Shown in pieces: positions 54,326-62,059 of a stretch of DNA of 64,000 bases. The number at the start of each line of letters is the position of its first letter. Position 1 is the stretch's first letter. Location of the stretch: NCBI GenBank assembly GCA_023395395.1, contig JAEWZH010000018.1, positions 1 to 64,000 on the forward strand, in the 5' to 3' direction. The position numbers and the translations under genes were made by a program. The notes below the pieces were generated by a model. The model saw only the letters and a program-made list of their open reading frames with translations, ran no database searches and was not told where the DNA came from. Origin of the DNA: Bacteroidota bacterium (GTDB lineage Bacteria; Bacteroidota; Bacteroidia; Bacteroidales; Porphyromonadaceae).

Positions 54326-55624
54326 CTAAAAGTATTTCTTGGCAGGAAATTGCTCCATAACAGAGCGTTCCAATTCTTCTCTAAACTTCGGGTGTGCGAT
54401 ACTAACGAGTGCCATGGCTCTTTCGAGCTCGGTACGACCCGAGAGCGCAGCCACGCCATACTCCGTCACCACATAGTCGATATCATTGCGGAGTGTGGTC
54501 ACCACATTTCTACTGCCTAGGGTAGGGGCGATACGAGAGAGTTCACCACCTTTTGCAGTAGATTGGATAGCAATAATACTCTTACCGCCTTCAGACAGGC
54601 GGATTCCGCGGACATAGTCAAACTGACCTCCTGATCCACTAAACATCTTACCACCCACCTTTTCAGCACAGACCTGACCATAAAGATCCACCTCAATACA
54701 TGAGTTGATAGAGATCATACGAGGATTTTTGCCAATGATATAGGGGTTGTTCATAAGATCCACCGGGTACTGCTCAAAGTCCTTATTCCCATCGAGGAAG
54801 TCATATAGTGCTTGATCACCCATCGTGAAAGCCGCAGCCATTTTGCCCTGATGGATGCCCTTGTACCGACCTGTAATGGCTCCGCTCTTATATAGCCCCA
54901 ACACCCCAGGCGTGAGTAGTTCGGTATGAATCCCCAGATCTTTGTGGTTGGTAAGGAGAGAAAGCACAGCATCAGGTAGTGCTCCAATGCCAATTTGAAG
55001 CGTAGCTCTATCTGGAACCAGCTCGGCACAATAGGCTGCAATTTTTTTGTCCATCTCGCTTTGCTCTGCACTAGGTACGAGATGAGGCTGAGAACTATGC
55101 TCTACAATCACATCAATTTCATCAGCGGTAAGGAAGTTATCACCACCGACAAATGGGAGCTGGTCATTGACCACGACCATTACTTTCTTGGCAAATCTCG
55201 CTGCAGGGAGTCCGAAGTCGCTCGAGAGGCTACAGCTATACCTGCCCTCCTTGTCCGGAGGAGTTACTTGTAGGATAGCCCAATCCGGTTCAAAACTACC
55301 TCCCGGAGCAAATAGGGAAGGCACCTGTGAAAAGTGTCGTGGAATAAAGTCTGCTCGTCCCTCATTTACGGCATCGCGCATCGCACGTCCACTGAGAAAA
55401 GGTGAGCAAACCCTCATGTGTCTTTCCATACCAGGCTCCAAGTGAATAGGGGTGCCCAAGTATATGAGGTGAAATAACCTTAGGCTGGAGAAGCGCTCCT
55501 TTTGCCTCACAATTTCCTCCACTACACAGTTGGGGGTTACTGCTCCGTGACTGAGTACGAGCTTTTCGCCGTCCTTTATTTCCGCTACAGCTTCTCTGAG
55601 CGTCATTACTTTTGCTTTTTGCAT
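54326..55624 (-). CDS. Acetyl-CoA hydrolase/transferase family CoA-transferase (4-hydroxybutyrate/butyrate type)
   Basis: A 432-residue class I-type CoA-transferase that should move CoA between acyl groups and acetate. Family motifs are GIGALPDAV (212-220), HTELLTPG with the probable catalytic Glu235, and GSGGQFDYVRG and VTEYGVA further on. The best match by eye is the 4-hydroxybutyrate CoA-transferase branch used in butyrate or succinate fermentation, which fits an anaerobe. Succinyl-CoA:acetate transferase is an alternative; the sequence does not decide the acyl partner. Confidence 0.85.
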   Translation of the reverse strand: MQKAKVMTLREAVAEIKDGEKLVLSHGAVTPNCVVEEIVRQKERFSSLRLFHLIYLGTPIHLEPGMERHMRVCSPFLSGRAMRDAVNEGRADFIPRHFSQVPSLFAPGGSFEPDWAILQVTPPDKEGRYSCSLSSDFGLPAARFAKKVMVVVNDQLPFVGGDNFLTADEIDVIVEHSSQPHLVPSAEQSEMDKKIAAYCAELVPDRATLQIGIGALPDAVLSLLTNHKDLGIHTELLTPGVLGLYKSGAITGRYKGIHQGKMAAAFTMGDQALYDFLDGNKDFEQYPVDLMNNPYIIGKNPRMISINSCIEVDLYGQVCAEKVGGKMFSGSGGQFDYVRGIRLSEGGKSIIAIQSTAKGGELSRIAPTLGSRNVVTTLRNDIDYVVTEYGVAALSGRTELERAMALVSIAHPKFREELERSVMEQFPAKKYF

Positions 55625-55689
55625 GTTGCTATTTAATCGTTATCCAATATTAATATGCATGTATAGGTTAAATTCTTTCCCTCTCCCCA

Positions 55690-55697
55690 CAAATTTA
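55690..55697 (-). promoter_or_regulatory. -7 element of the CoA-transferase gene
   Basis: TAAATTTG on the minus strand, 66 bases before the start codon. A degenerate array unit, CTCTATATGG (55710-55719), covers part of the region between it and the -33 position. Confidence 0.6.
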
Positions 55698-55750
55698 CCA
55701 CTTTTTTTGCTCTATATGGATATTTCCTCAGCCTGATTGGGAAAAATCTC

Positions 55751-55870
55751 CTCTATAGAGGAAATGTTTTTCCTCTATAGAGGAGTTGCGGCGGCTCTAT
55801 AGAGCAAAAATACTTGCTCTATAGAGGAGTTGTGGTGGCTCTACCGAGCGATAATTTTTGCTCGATAGAG
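55751..55870. repeat. CTCTATAGAG array 4 (6 units, 22-bp period)
   Basis: Units start at 55751, 55773, 55795, 55817, 55839 and 55861. The first four are perfect palindromes, then CTCTACCGAG and CTCGATAGAG. Twelve-base spacers differ (for example GAGTTGCGGCGG and CAAAAATACTTG). A degenerate end unit lies at 55710. The array occupies the divergent region between the CoA-transferase and prfB promoters. The tail seen beside arrays 1 and 2 and the IS relic end are absent here. Confidence 0.92.
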
Positions 55871-55925
55871 GAGGTTTTCCTATCCAATAGGAGCTATAAT
55901 TCACATTTGCATTTGCAATTGCTTC

Positions 55926-55955
55926 TTGACTTCTCGGCAAAAATGGCTATATTTG
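55926..55955 (+). promoter_or_regulatory. Promoter of prfB
   Basis: TTG (55926-55928), 19 bp, then TATATTTG (55948-55955), 30 bases before the start codon. Confidence 0.72.
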
Positions 55956-55985
55956 CGCTCATAAATAATTAGTCATTAATCAGTA

Positions 55986-57095
55986 ATGATAACTTCAGAC
56001 CAATTACAAGAAGTATTGGAGCGCAGGGATGCTCTCAAGGGTTATCTCGATATCGATACCAAACTGATACAGCTCAAAGAGGAGGAGCTTCGCACTCATG
56101 ATCCACACTTTTGGGATGATCCTGTCAAAGCGCAGGCTCAGATGAAGGTCGTACAAGGACTGAAGCACTGGATAGATGATTTTAATGATATCGACACTCA
56201 AGCCAATGAGCTTCAGCTCGCCTTTGAGTACATCAAGGAAAATCTGGTCTCCGAGGAAGAAATCGATGCTCTTTATGCCAAGGCAATAGAGACACTTGCT
56301 GATATCGAACTCCGTAATATGCTTCGCAATGAGGAGGATAAGATGGGCGCAGTACTCAAAATAAACGCTGGTGCAGGAGGGACTGAAGCGCAAGACTGGG
56401 CATCCATGCTGGTACGTATGTATCATCGCTGGTGTGAAGATCAGGGCTACAAAGTGACTGTGACTAACTGGCAGGATGGAGATGATGCAGGTGTCAAGAC
56501 GGTTACCCTACAGGTGGAGGGAGAGCTCGCTTATGGATTCCTCAAGAGTGAAAATGGAGTGCATCGTCTAGTACGTGTATCACCCTACAACGCTCAAGGC
56601 AAGCGTATGACCTCTTTTGCCTCCGTATTTGTAGTGCCACTCGTAGACGACACTATTGAGATTGAGATCAATCAGGGATTGATGACGTGGGAGACTTTCC
56701 GTTCCGGTGGAGCTGGGGGGCAGAACGTAAATAAGGTGGAGACAGGTGTACGACTCAGATATATGTACACAGATTCCGATACGGGTGAGACAGAGGAGAT
56801 TATTATCGAGAATACCGAAACCCGTAGTCAGCTTGATAATCGTGAAAATGCCAAACGTCTGCTCCGATCACAGCTATATGACAAAGAAATTCAACGACGC
56901 AACAAAGCTAAAGCCGCTATCGAGGGTTCCAAGAAAAAGATAGAGTGGGGCTCGCAGATTAGGAGCTATGTCTTCGACGACAGGAGAGTCAAAGATCACC
57001 GGACAAATCACCAGACCTCAGACGTAGATGGGGTAATGGATGGTAAGATTAGCCCATTCATTAAAGCCTACCTCATGGAGTTTGGTGGAGAATGA
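55986..57095 (+). CDS. prfB: Peptide chain release factor 2
   Basis: Terminates translation at UGA and UAA codons. The 369-residue protein has the GGQ catalytic tripeptide (244-246) in SGGAGGQNVNKVE and, at the stop-recognition loop, SPY (199-201) in place of the usual SPF. The gene is a single open frame: at the place where many prfB genes carry an in-frame UGA after GGG TAT CTT, this one reads GGT TAT CTC GAT (codons 19-22), so no +1 frameshift is needed. efp follows after 47 bases. Confidence 0.95.
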   Translation: MITSDQLQEVLERRDALKGYLDIDTKLIQLKEEELRTHDPHFWDDPVKAQAQMKVVQGLKHWIDDFNDIDTQANELQLAFEYIKENLVSEEEIDALYAKAIETLADIELRNMLRNEEDKMGAVLKINAGAGGTEAQDWASMLVRMYHRWCEDQGYKVTVTNWQDGDDAGVKTVTLQVEGELAYGFLKSENGVHRLVRVSPYNAQGKRMTSFASVFVVPLVDDTIEIEINQGLMTWETFRSGGAGGQNVNKVETGVRLRYMYTDSDTGETEEIIIENTETRSQLDNRENAKRLLRSQLYDKEIQRRNKAKAAIEGSKKKIEWGSQIRSYVFDDRRVKDHRTNHQTSDVDGVMDGKISPFIKAYLMEFGGE

Positions 57096-57142
57096 AAAAT
57101 AGGTAATGGTAATAAATCAAATATACAGACAGAACTAATTTT

Positions 57143-57715
57143 ATGGCTACTACAGCAGACTTTCGTAATGGTATGTGTCTTGAGATTGACGGCACTCCAT
57201 TTGTGATTGTGGAATTTCTACACGTAAAGCCGGGCAAGGGTCCTGCATTCGTTCGTACTAAGCTCCGCAATCTCTCCAACGGGCGTATCCTAGAAAAGAC
57301 TTGGAACTCAGGCGTCAAGGTGGATGAGATTCGTATCGAGCGCCGCCCATATCAGTTCCTATACAAAGATGAGATGGGTCTTGTATTTATGCACGCTGAG
57401 ACCTACGAGCAGATTCATATCCCTGAGGAGCGTATTGAGGGTGTCCAATTTTTGAGAGAGGGCGATATGACCGAAGCAATGGTACACGCCGAGAAGGAAG
57501 AGGTACTTACTTGTGAGCTCCCGAGTCACGTGACTCTTCAAATTACCTATACCGAGCCGGGCGTAAAGGGTGATACCGCAAGCGGTAATGCCACCAAGCC
57601 AGCTACTGTAGAGACGGGGGCAGAGGTTAGAGTCCCTCTATTTATTGAAAATGGAGAGATGATAGTGGTCGATACACGCACAGCCAGCTATGTACGTCGC
57701 GCTAAGGAGGCATAA
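57143..57715 (+). CDS. efp: Translation elongation factor P
   Basis: Relieves ribosome stalling at proline runs. The 190-residue protein has a KOW domain with the modifiable Lys32 in [10 protein letters not shown], followed by two OB domains ending [13 protein letters not shown]. The tip sequence PGKG is of the lysine type. It lies 47 bases after prfB, so two translation factors are clustered; a stem-loop follows. Confidence 0.96.
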   Translation: MATTADFRNGMCLEIDGTPFVIVEFLHVKPGKGPAFVRTKLRNLSNGRILEKTWNSGVKVDEIRIERRPYQFLYKDEMGLVFMHAETYEQIHIPEERIEGVQFLREGDMTEAMVHAEKEEVLTCELPSHVTLQITYTEPGVKGDTASGNATKPATVETGAEVRVPLFIENGEMIVVDTRTASYVRRAKEA

Positions 57716-57765
57716 TTTGCTTTAATCTACAAAGAGTCGTAATTATATTATTGACTCCATCATAA

Positions 57766-57807
57766 TAGGGTGACTACGATGATCGTTGTGATTTTCATGG
57801 TCACCCA
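57766..57807 (+). terminator. Stem-loop after efp
   Basis: GGGTGAC (57768-57774) pairs with GTCACCC (57800-57806). The T-run is weak, so efficiency is uncertain. Confidence 0.5.
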
Positions 57808-57848
57808 TTGTTATATTGAAATAGTGGGGAAATAGAGAAACTTATTAG

Positions 57849-57856
57849 TATATTTG
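57849..57856 (+). promoter_or_regulatory. -7 element for trmB-mrp
   Basis: TATATTTG, 28 bases before the ATG at 57885. Confidence 0.6.
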
Positions 57857-57884
57857 CGGAGGGGGATAGGGATGATAACTATTG

Positions 57885-58655
57885 ATGAGTAAAAATAAAC
57901 TGACTAAGTTTGCCGAGTTAGATGCTCTGCCTAACGTACTTCAGTTCCCCTTCAGAGTGATGGCGGAGACAGGGTACGCTTTCCCGTATAAAGGGGTATG
58001 GGACAGAGAGGTCTTTGGTAATGACCACCCCATTATCGTAGAGCTGGGTTGCGGTCGTGGCGAGTATACAGTGGAGCTAGCGCGAAGACATCCCGAGCAC
58101 AACTATATTGGAATAGACATCAAAGGCAATCGTATGTGGAGTGGCGCTGTCAAAGCGCACAATGAGGGATTGGATAATGTCCGCTTCCTGCGCACAGAGA
58201 TAGAGTTGCTCTCATATTTTTTTGCAGAAGGGGAGCTTTCGGAATTGTGGCTTACGTTTCCTGATCCACAGATGAAGAAACGGAGAAAGCGTCTGACTGC
58301 GACCAATTTTTTGACGATGTATAAGAGAGTGCTTGGCGATCCGATGATACTGAACTTAAAGAGTGACAGCACATTTCTCTTTATCTATACAAAGTTGGTG
58401 GCGAGGGAGAATGGTCTCTCTATCTTGGAAGAATATACGAACCTCCATAGCGAAGCCGATAAAGACTCTGACTTGAGGACTATCGAGACTTATTACGAGA
58501 GCCAATGGAAGGCAAGGGGCATAGATATAAAGTATCTGAAGATTGCACTAGCATCTCTCTCGGATAATCCAGTGGAGCCCGAGGAAGAGATAGAAATGGA
58601 TGGCTACAGGAGCTACTCGAGAAGCAAACGAAGTGAGCTAGAAAGTACTAAGTGA
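57885..58655 (+). CDS. trmB: tRNA (guanine-N7-)-methyltransferase
   Basis: Methylates G46 in tRNA variable loops using S-adenosylmethionine. The 256-residue protein has the SAM motif VELGCGRGEYTVELA, NYIGIDIKGNRMW, and the TrmB signature LTFPDPQMKKRRKRL. A C-terminal extension of about 20 acidic/basic residues is not part of the core. Its stop shares one base with the mrp start (TGATG), so the two are cotranslated. Confidence 0.94.
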   Translation: MSKNKLTKFAELDALPNVLQFPFRVMAETGYAFPYKGVWDREVFGNDHPIIVELGCGRGEYTVELARRHPEHNYIGIDIKGNRMWSGAVKAHNEGLDNVRFLRTEIELLSYFFAEGELSELWLTFPDPQMKKRRKRLTATNFLTMYKRVLGDPMILNLKSDSTFLFIYTKLVARENGLSILEEYTNLHSEADKDSDLRTIETYYESQWKARGIDIKYLKIALASLSDNPVEPEEEIEMDGYRSYSRSKRSELESTK

Positions 58656-59770
58656 TGAAGCAAATAACAGAGCAAGCAATCCTAGATGCACTAAAGACCA
58701 TAAAGTACCCCGGTGAAGATGTCAATATCGTCGCCAGTGGGATGGTACAGAATGATATTGTGATAGAGGGACGAAAGGTTTCATTTTCAATTAGATTTAA
58801 GAAGTCTAAGGATCCATTTCATAAGTCAATCATCAAGACTGCAGAGGCAGTACTGAAGAATATGGTGGCTGAAGATATGGAGATTCAGGGGAATATCACC
58901 CCAGTGTTTCCCGAACTATCCAAGGCTCCTGAGGCTGATGTAATCCTTCCTGGGGTAAAGAATATTGTCGCCATTCATTCTGGAAAAGGAGGGGTGGGAA
59001 AGTCTACAGTGACAGCTAATCTTGCTGTCGCTCTTTCTGCAGCTGGTTATAAGGTAGGGCTATTAGACGCAGATATCTATGGTCCTTCGATGCCTAGGAT
59101 GTTGGGGTTGGAAGGAAGCCGCCCTATGATGGTAGAGGTAGATGGAAAAGAGTTGATTGAGACTCCGACTAGCTACGGTGTTAAACTCCTTTCCATTGGT
59201 TTTTTCGTCAATAAAGAGGATGCAGTCGTATGGCGTGGTACCATGGCGAGCAATGCTATGGGGCAGCTAATACGCGAGGGTAATTGGGGCGAGCTCGATT
59301 TTCTTCTCGTAGACCTACCTCCAGGTACTTCTGACATCCACCTTTCATTGATACAAACTCTCGGGCTCACAGGTGCTGTAGTGGTAACTACGCCACAAGA
59401 TGTTGCGATTGATGATGCGAGGAAAGGACTCAATATGTTTAAGGACGAAAAGATTAATGTCCCTGTGCTCGGAATCGTGGAGAATATGGCGTGGTTTACG
59501 CCCGCTGAATTACCTCAAAATCGCTATTACATCTTTGGAAAAGACGGAGGTAAGCACCTTGCAGAGGAGAGCGACGTGGCGTTACTGGGTCAGATACCTC
59601 TTGTGCAGAGTGTACGTGAGGGTGCTGATGAGGGAAAACCAGTCGCATCGACAGATGATACAGTGATGGGGGTTGCCTTTAGAAATGTAGCTGAAAATTT
59701 AGTAGCAGCGGTGGAGAAACGCAATCGAGAGCTTCCCCCAACCCAAAAAGTGCATGTGAGTAGAAAATAG
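58655..59770 (+). CDS. Mrp/ApbC-family P-loop ATPase without cysteines
   Basis: The Mrp/NBP35 family usually carries Fe-S clusters to apoproteins. This 371-residue protein has an N-terminal DUF59-like domain (residues 1-80), the deviant Walker A GKGGVGKS (110-117) and LLDADIYGPSMPRMLG, VDLPPGTSDIHL typical of Mrp. Where Mrp proteins often show ENMSxFxCPxC, this one reads ENMAWFTPAELPQNRYYIFG; there is no Cys anywhere in the chain, so a Cys-bridged cluster at a dimer interface is impossible. Whether it still serves Fe-S assembly is open. Confidence 0.88.
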   Translation: MKQITEQAILDALKTIKYPGEDVNIVASGMVQNDIVIEGRKVSFSIRFKKSKDPFHKSIIKTAEAVLKNMVAEDMEIQGNITPVFPELSKAPEADVILPGVKNIVAIHSGKGGVGKSTVTANLAVALSAAGYKVGLLDADIYGPSMPRMLGLEGSRPMMVEVDGKELIETPTSYGVKLLSIGFFVNKEDAVVWRGTMASNAMGQLIREGNWGELDFLLVDLPPGTSDIHLSLIQTLGLTGAVVVTTPQDVAIDDARKGLNMFKDEKINVPVLGIVENMAWFTPAELPQNRYYIFGKDGGKHLAEESDVALLGQIPLVQSVREGADEGKPVASTDDTVMGVAFRNVAENLVAAVEKRNRELPPTQKVHVSRK

Positions 59771-59797
59771 AATATTTTTTGCCAATCTAAGTTTTAT

Positions 59798-61249
59798 ATG
59801 AATACTGTAGAACCAACTATTGATGAGGGGCGTAGCAATCCCTTAAATGACCTAATGAAGTGGGTGAGTGGGATTAACCCCTCAGTCTTTATGTTCCTAG
59901 CTGCCATCCTGGCAATTATTTTTGCTAATACTGGACTGCTAGGGATATATTCATCAATTCTTGATGCTCCTGTAAACTTGGAGATAGGGGGCTATAAATT
60001 CTTCCAACATCATGACAGAGCTATGACACTGGCGGAGTTTGTCAATGATGGTTTGATGGTGCTTTTCTTCTTCAGCGTAGGACTAGAGATAAAGCGAGAA
60101 ATGGTCGATGGTTCGCTTAGTTCATTTCGTAAAGCAATGCTGCCAGTAATTGCAGCAGTGGGAGGTATGATTATGCCGGTATTGATATTCCTAATGGTGG
60201 AAAATCAGGATCCCGTCGCACTCCGTGGTATGGCTATTCCTATGGCTACAGATATTGCTTTTGCTTTGGCTGTATTAGGGCTTTTGGGAAAGCGGGTGCC
60301 AGTGACACTCAAATTATTTTTGATGGCACTAGCTGTTGTGGATGATATAGGCGGTATTTTGGTGATTGCTATTTTTTACTCCGCGGGTATTCAGTGGACA
60401 CCACTTCTACTTGGATTATTGACATTAGCTCTATCGCTCTACTTCTCCAGGAAAGGCGTTGCGAAGAGCGGGGTCTACTATATATTGCTGTTTATTGTGT
60501 GGACACTCTTTATGCACTCCGGTATTCACTCTACAATTGCGGGCGTATTACTGGCTCTTACAATTCCTCACAAGCCTACGCTTCGCCCCGATGAATTAGA
60601 GCCAGATATGCGTAAGATAGATTATCGTATCGCTACTGCAAAGGAACCAGGATATGAACAGAAGGATTTCCTTGACGACGATTATCTTGAAGATCTGCGC
60701 AGAGCACAGAGTCGTATTCATCGCACAATATCACCGGTACAGTGCATGGAGCATGAGGTAAATCCATTGGTTCAATATTTTGTCCTTCCGCTGTTTGCTT
60801 TCAGTAATGCTGGTATCAACTTTAGTGGTATGGGTGAATCAAGTCTATTCGCTGTCGCCATAGCTGTGGCAGCTGCACTCTTCTTTGGAAAACTTCTTGG
60901 AATCTTTGGATTTACCTATATTTTTACCAAACTTAAGGTAGTAAAGATGACTCCAGGAATGACCTATGGAAATGTATTTGGTATATCAATGCTTGGAGGG
61001 ATTGGATTTACGGTATCTCTTTTCATCGCTTCATTGGCATTTATCGGGGTAGGTGATTTAGGAGTGGAATATCTCAATATGGCAAAACTAGGCATCATTA
61101 TTGGTACTTTAGTTTCAGGTATCATTGGAGTACTGGTACTCAATGCCATCCTGAAAAAAGAGGAACAGAAAGGCTTGGGGGTTAGTAGCCAAGAGTACAA
61201 GGATTATATGCAACAATTCAAAAATAGTAACACATACTCAGAGGAGTGA
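59798..61249 (+). CDS. nhaA: Na+/H+ antiporter NhaA
   Basis: Inner-membrane antiporter for sodium and pH homeostasis. The 483-residue protein has about twelve hydrophobic helices; the ion-binding Asp pair is Asp182-Asp183 in ALAVVDDIGGIL, and the unwound helix IV motif TDIAFALAVLGLLG (Thr151, Asp152) is present. A ~70-residue polar insert between membrane segments (around 270-315) makes it longer than Escherichia coli NhaA. mscL follows in the same direction, a second gene for osmotic and ionic balance. Confidence 0.94.
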   Translation: MNTVEPTIDEGRSNPLNDLMKWVSGINPSVFMFLAAILAIIFANTGLLGIYSSILDAPVNLEIGGYKFFQHHDRAMTLAEFVNDGLMVLFFFSVGLEIKREMVDGSLSSFRKAMLPVIAAVGGMIMPVLIFLMVENQDPVALRGMAIPMATDIAFALAVLGLLGKRVPVTLKLFLMALAVVDDIGGILVIAIFYSAGIQWTPLLLGLLTLALSLYFSRKGVAKSGVYYILLFIVWTLFMHSGIHSTIAGVLLALTIPHKPTLRPDELEPDMRKIDYRIATAKEPGYEQKDFLDDDYLEDLRRAQSRIHRTISPVQCMEHEVNPLVQYFVLPLFAFSNAGINFSGMGESSLFAVAIAVAAALFFGKLLGIFGFTYIFTKLKVVKMTPGMTYGNVFGISMLGGIGFTVSLFIASLAFIGVGDLGVEYLNMAKLGIIIGTLVSGIIGVLVLNAILKKEEQKGLGVSSQEYKDYMQQFKNSNTYSEE

Positions 61250-61302
61250 ATTGTGTTTCTAGTGAGAGGAAAGAAGTGTAAATTAATTATGAGTATTTGA
61301 TT

Positions 61303-61719
61303 ATGGCAATTGTAAAAGAGTTTAAGGAGTTTGTAAACCGTGGTAACGTTGTAGATATGGCGGTGGGTGTAGTGATTGGTGGCGCATTTGGAAAGATTGT
61401 CGCCTCATTTGTCAATGATGTATTGATGCCCCCACTTGGATTGCTACTTGGTGGAATGGACTTCAAGGAATTGAAGTGGATTATGCAGCCAGGTACACTC
61501 GATGAGGCAGGACAGATGGTCGGTGAGGTCGCTTTGAATTATGGAATGTTTATCCAAAGTGTCATTGACTTCTTCATCATCGCTTTTGCAATCTTTATGT
61601 TGATCAAGGGTATGAATAAGCTGAAGCGCGAGAAGCCGGCTGAGCCTGAGGCTCCAGCACCAAAGGCGGAAGATGTCGTATTGCTTGAGGAGATACGTGA
61701 TCTGCTTAAGAATAAGTAA
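61303..61719 (+). CDS. mscL: Large-conductance mechanosensitive channel
   Basis: Emergency release channel for hypo-osmotic shock. The 138-residue protein opens [46 protein letters not shown], the amphipathic N-helix and pore helix of MscL; a second helix ([25 protein letters not shown]) and a charged C-terminal helix follow. ATG at 61303 is chosen over a TTG six bases earlier. A strong terminator follows. Confidence 0.95.
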   Translation: MAIVKEFKEFVNRGNVVDMAVGVVIGGAFGKIVASFVNDVLMPPLGLLLGGMDFKELKWIMQPGTLDEAGQMVGEVALNYGMFIQSVIDFFIIAFAIFMLIKGMNKLKREKPAEPEAPAPKAEDVVLLEEIRDLLKNK

Positions 61720-61728
61720 GAGTCTATC

Positions 61729-61800
61729 ATAATAAGCCAGCTTATTATAGCAGAGTCGCTACTAAGAGTATACCACTCTTAGTAGCGACTTTTATATTTT
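61729..61800 (+). terminator. Double stem-loop terminator after mscL
   Basis: A first hairpin (ATAATAAG...CTTATTAT, 61729-61748) is followed by a perfect 16-bp stem, 61754-61769 with 61775-61790, and a T-rich run. The next 170 bases are AT-rich, with no gene recognised. Confidence 0.92.
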
Positions 61801-61969
61801 GGGAAACTATTGGATTCTATGACAATCTATAATTTACTATTGGAGTTATGATGTAATTATCTATATACTCATTTATAATCGTATAGATATGTGTATATTG
61901 GATTGGTAGATTATCTCTATTTGCGTGATTAAAATTGAAAGTTTTGGACAACTTATCGATTAATTAGAT

Positions 61970-61977
61970 TACCTTTG
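61970..61977 (+). promoter_or_regulatory. -7 element for the ribonucleotide reductase gene
   Basis: TACCTTTG, 83 bases before the ATG; a TTTG lies 23 bp upstream (61943-61946), a little far. No cobalamin-riboswitch-like sequence is seen in the leader. Confidence 0.65.
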
Positions 61978-62059
61978 TTGTCCAATATGGAAGATAATCG
62001 AACTGTAGCAATTGCTATTTTTGTGAGAGAATCATTACAACAATATAATAAACAACTCT

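Noticed and set aside
61800..62059. Cobalamin riboswitch in front of the B12-dependent ribonucleotide reductase
   Set aside because: No B12-box-like conserved sequence or matching stem pattern was found in the short AT-rich leader.
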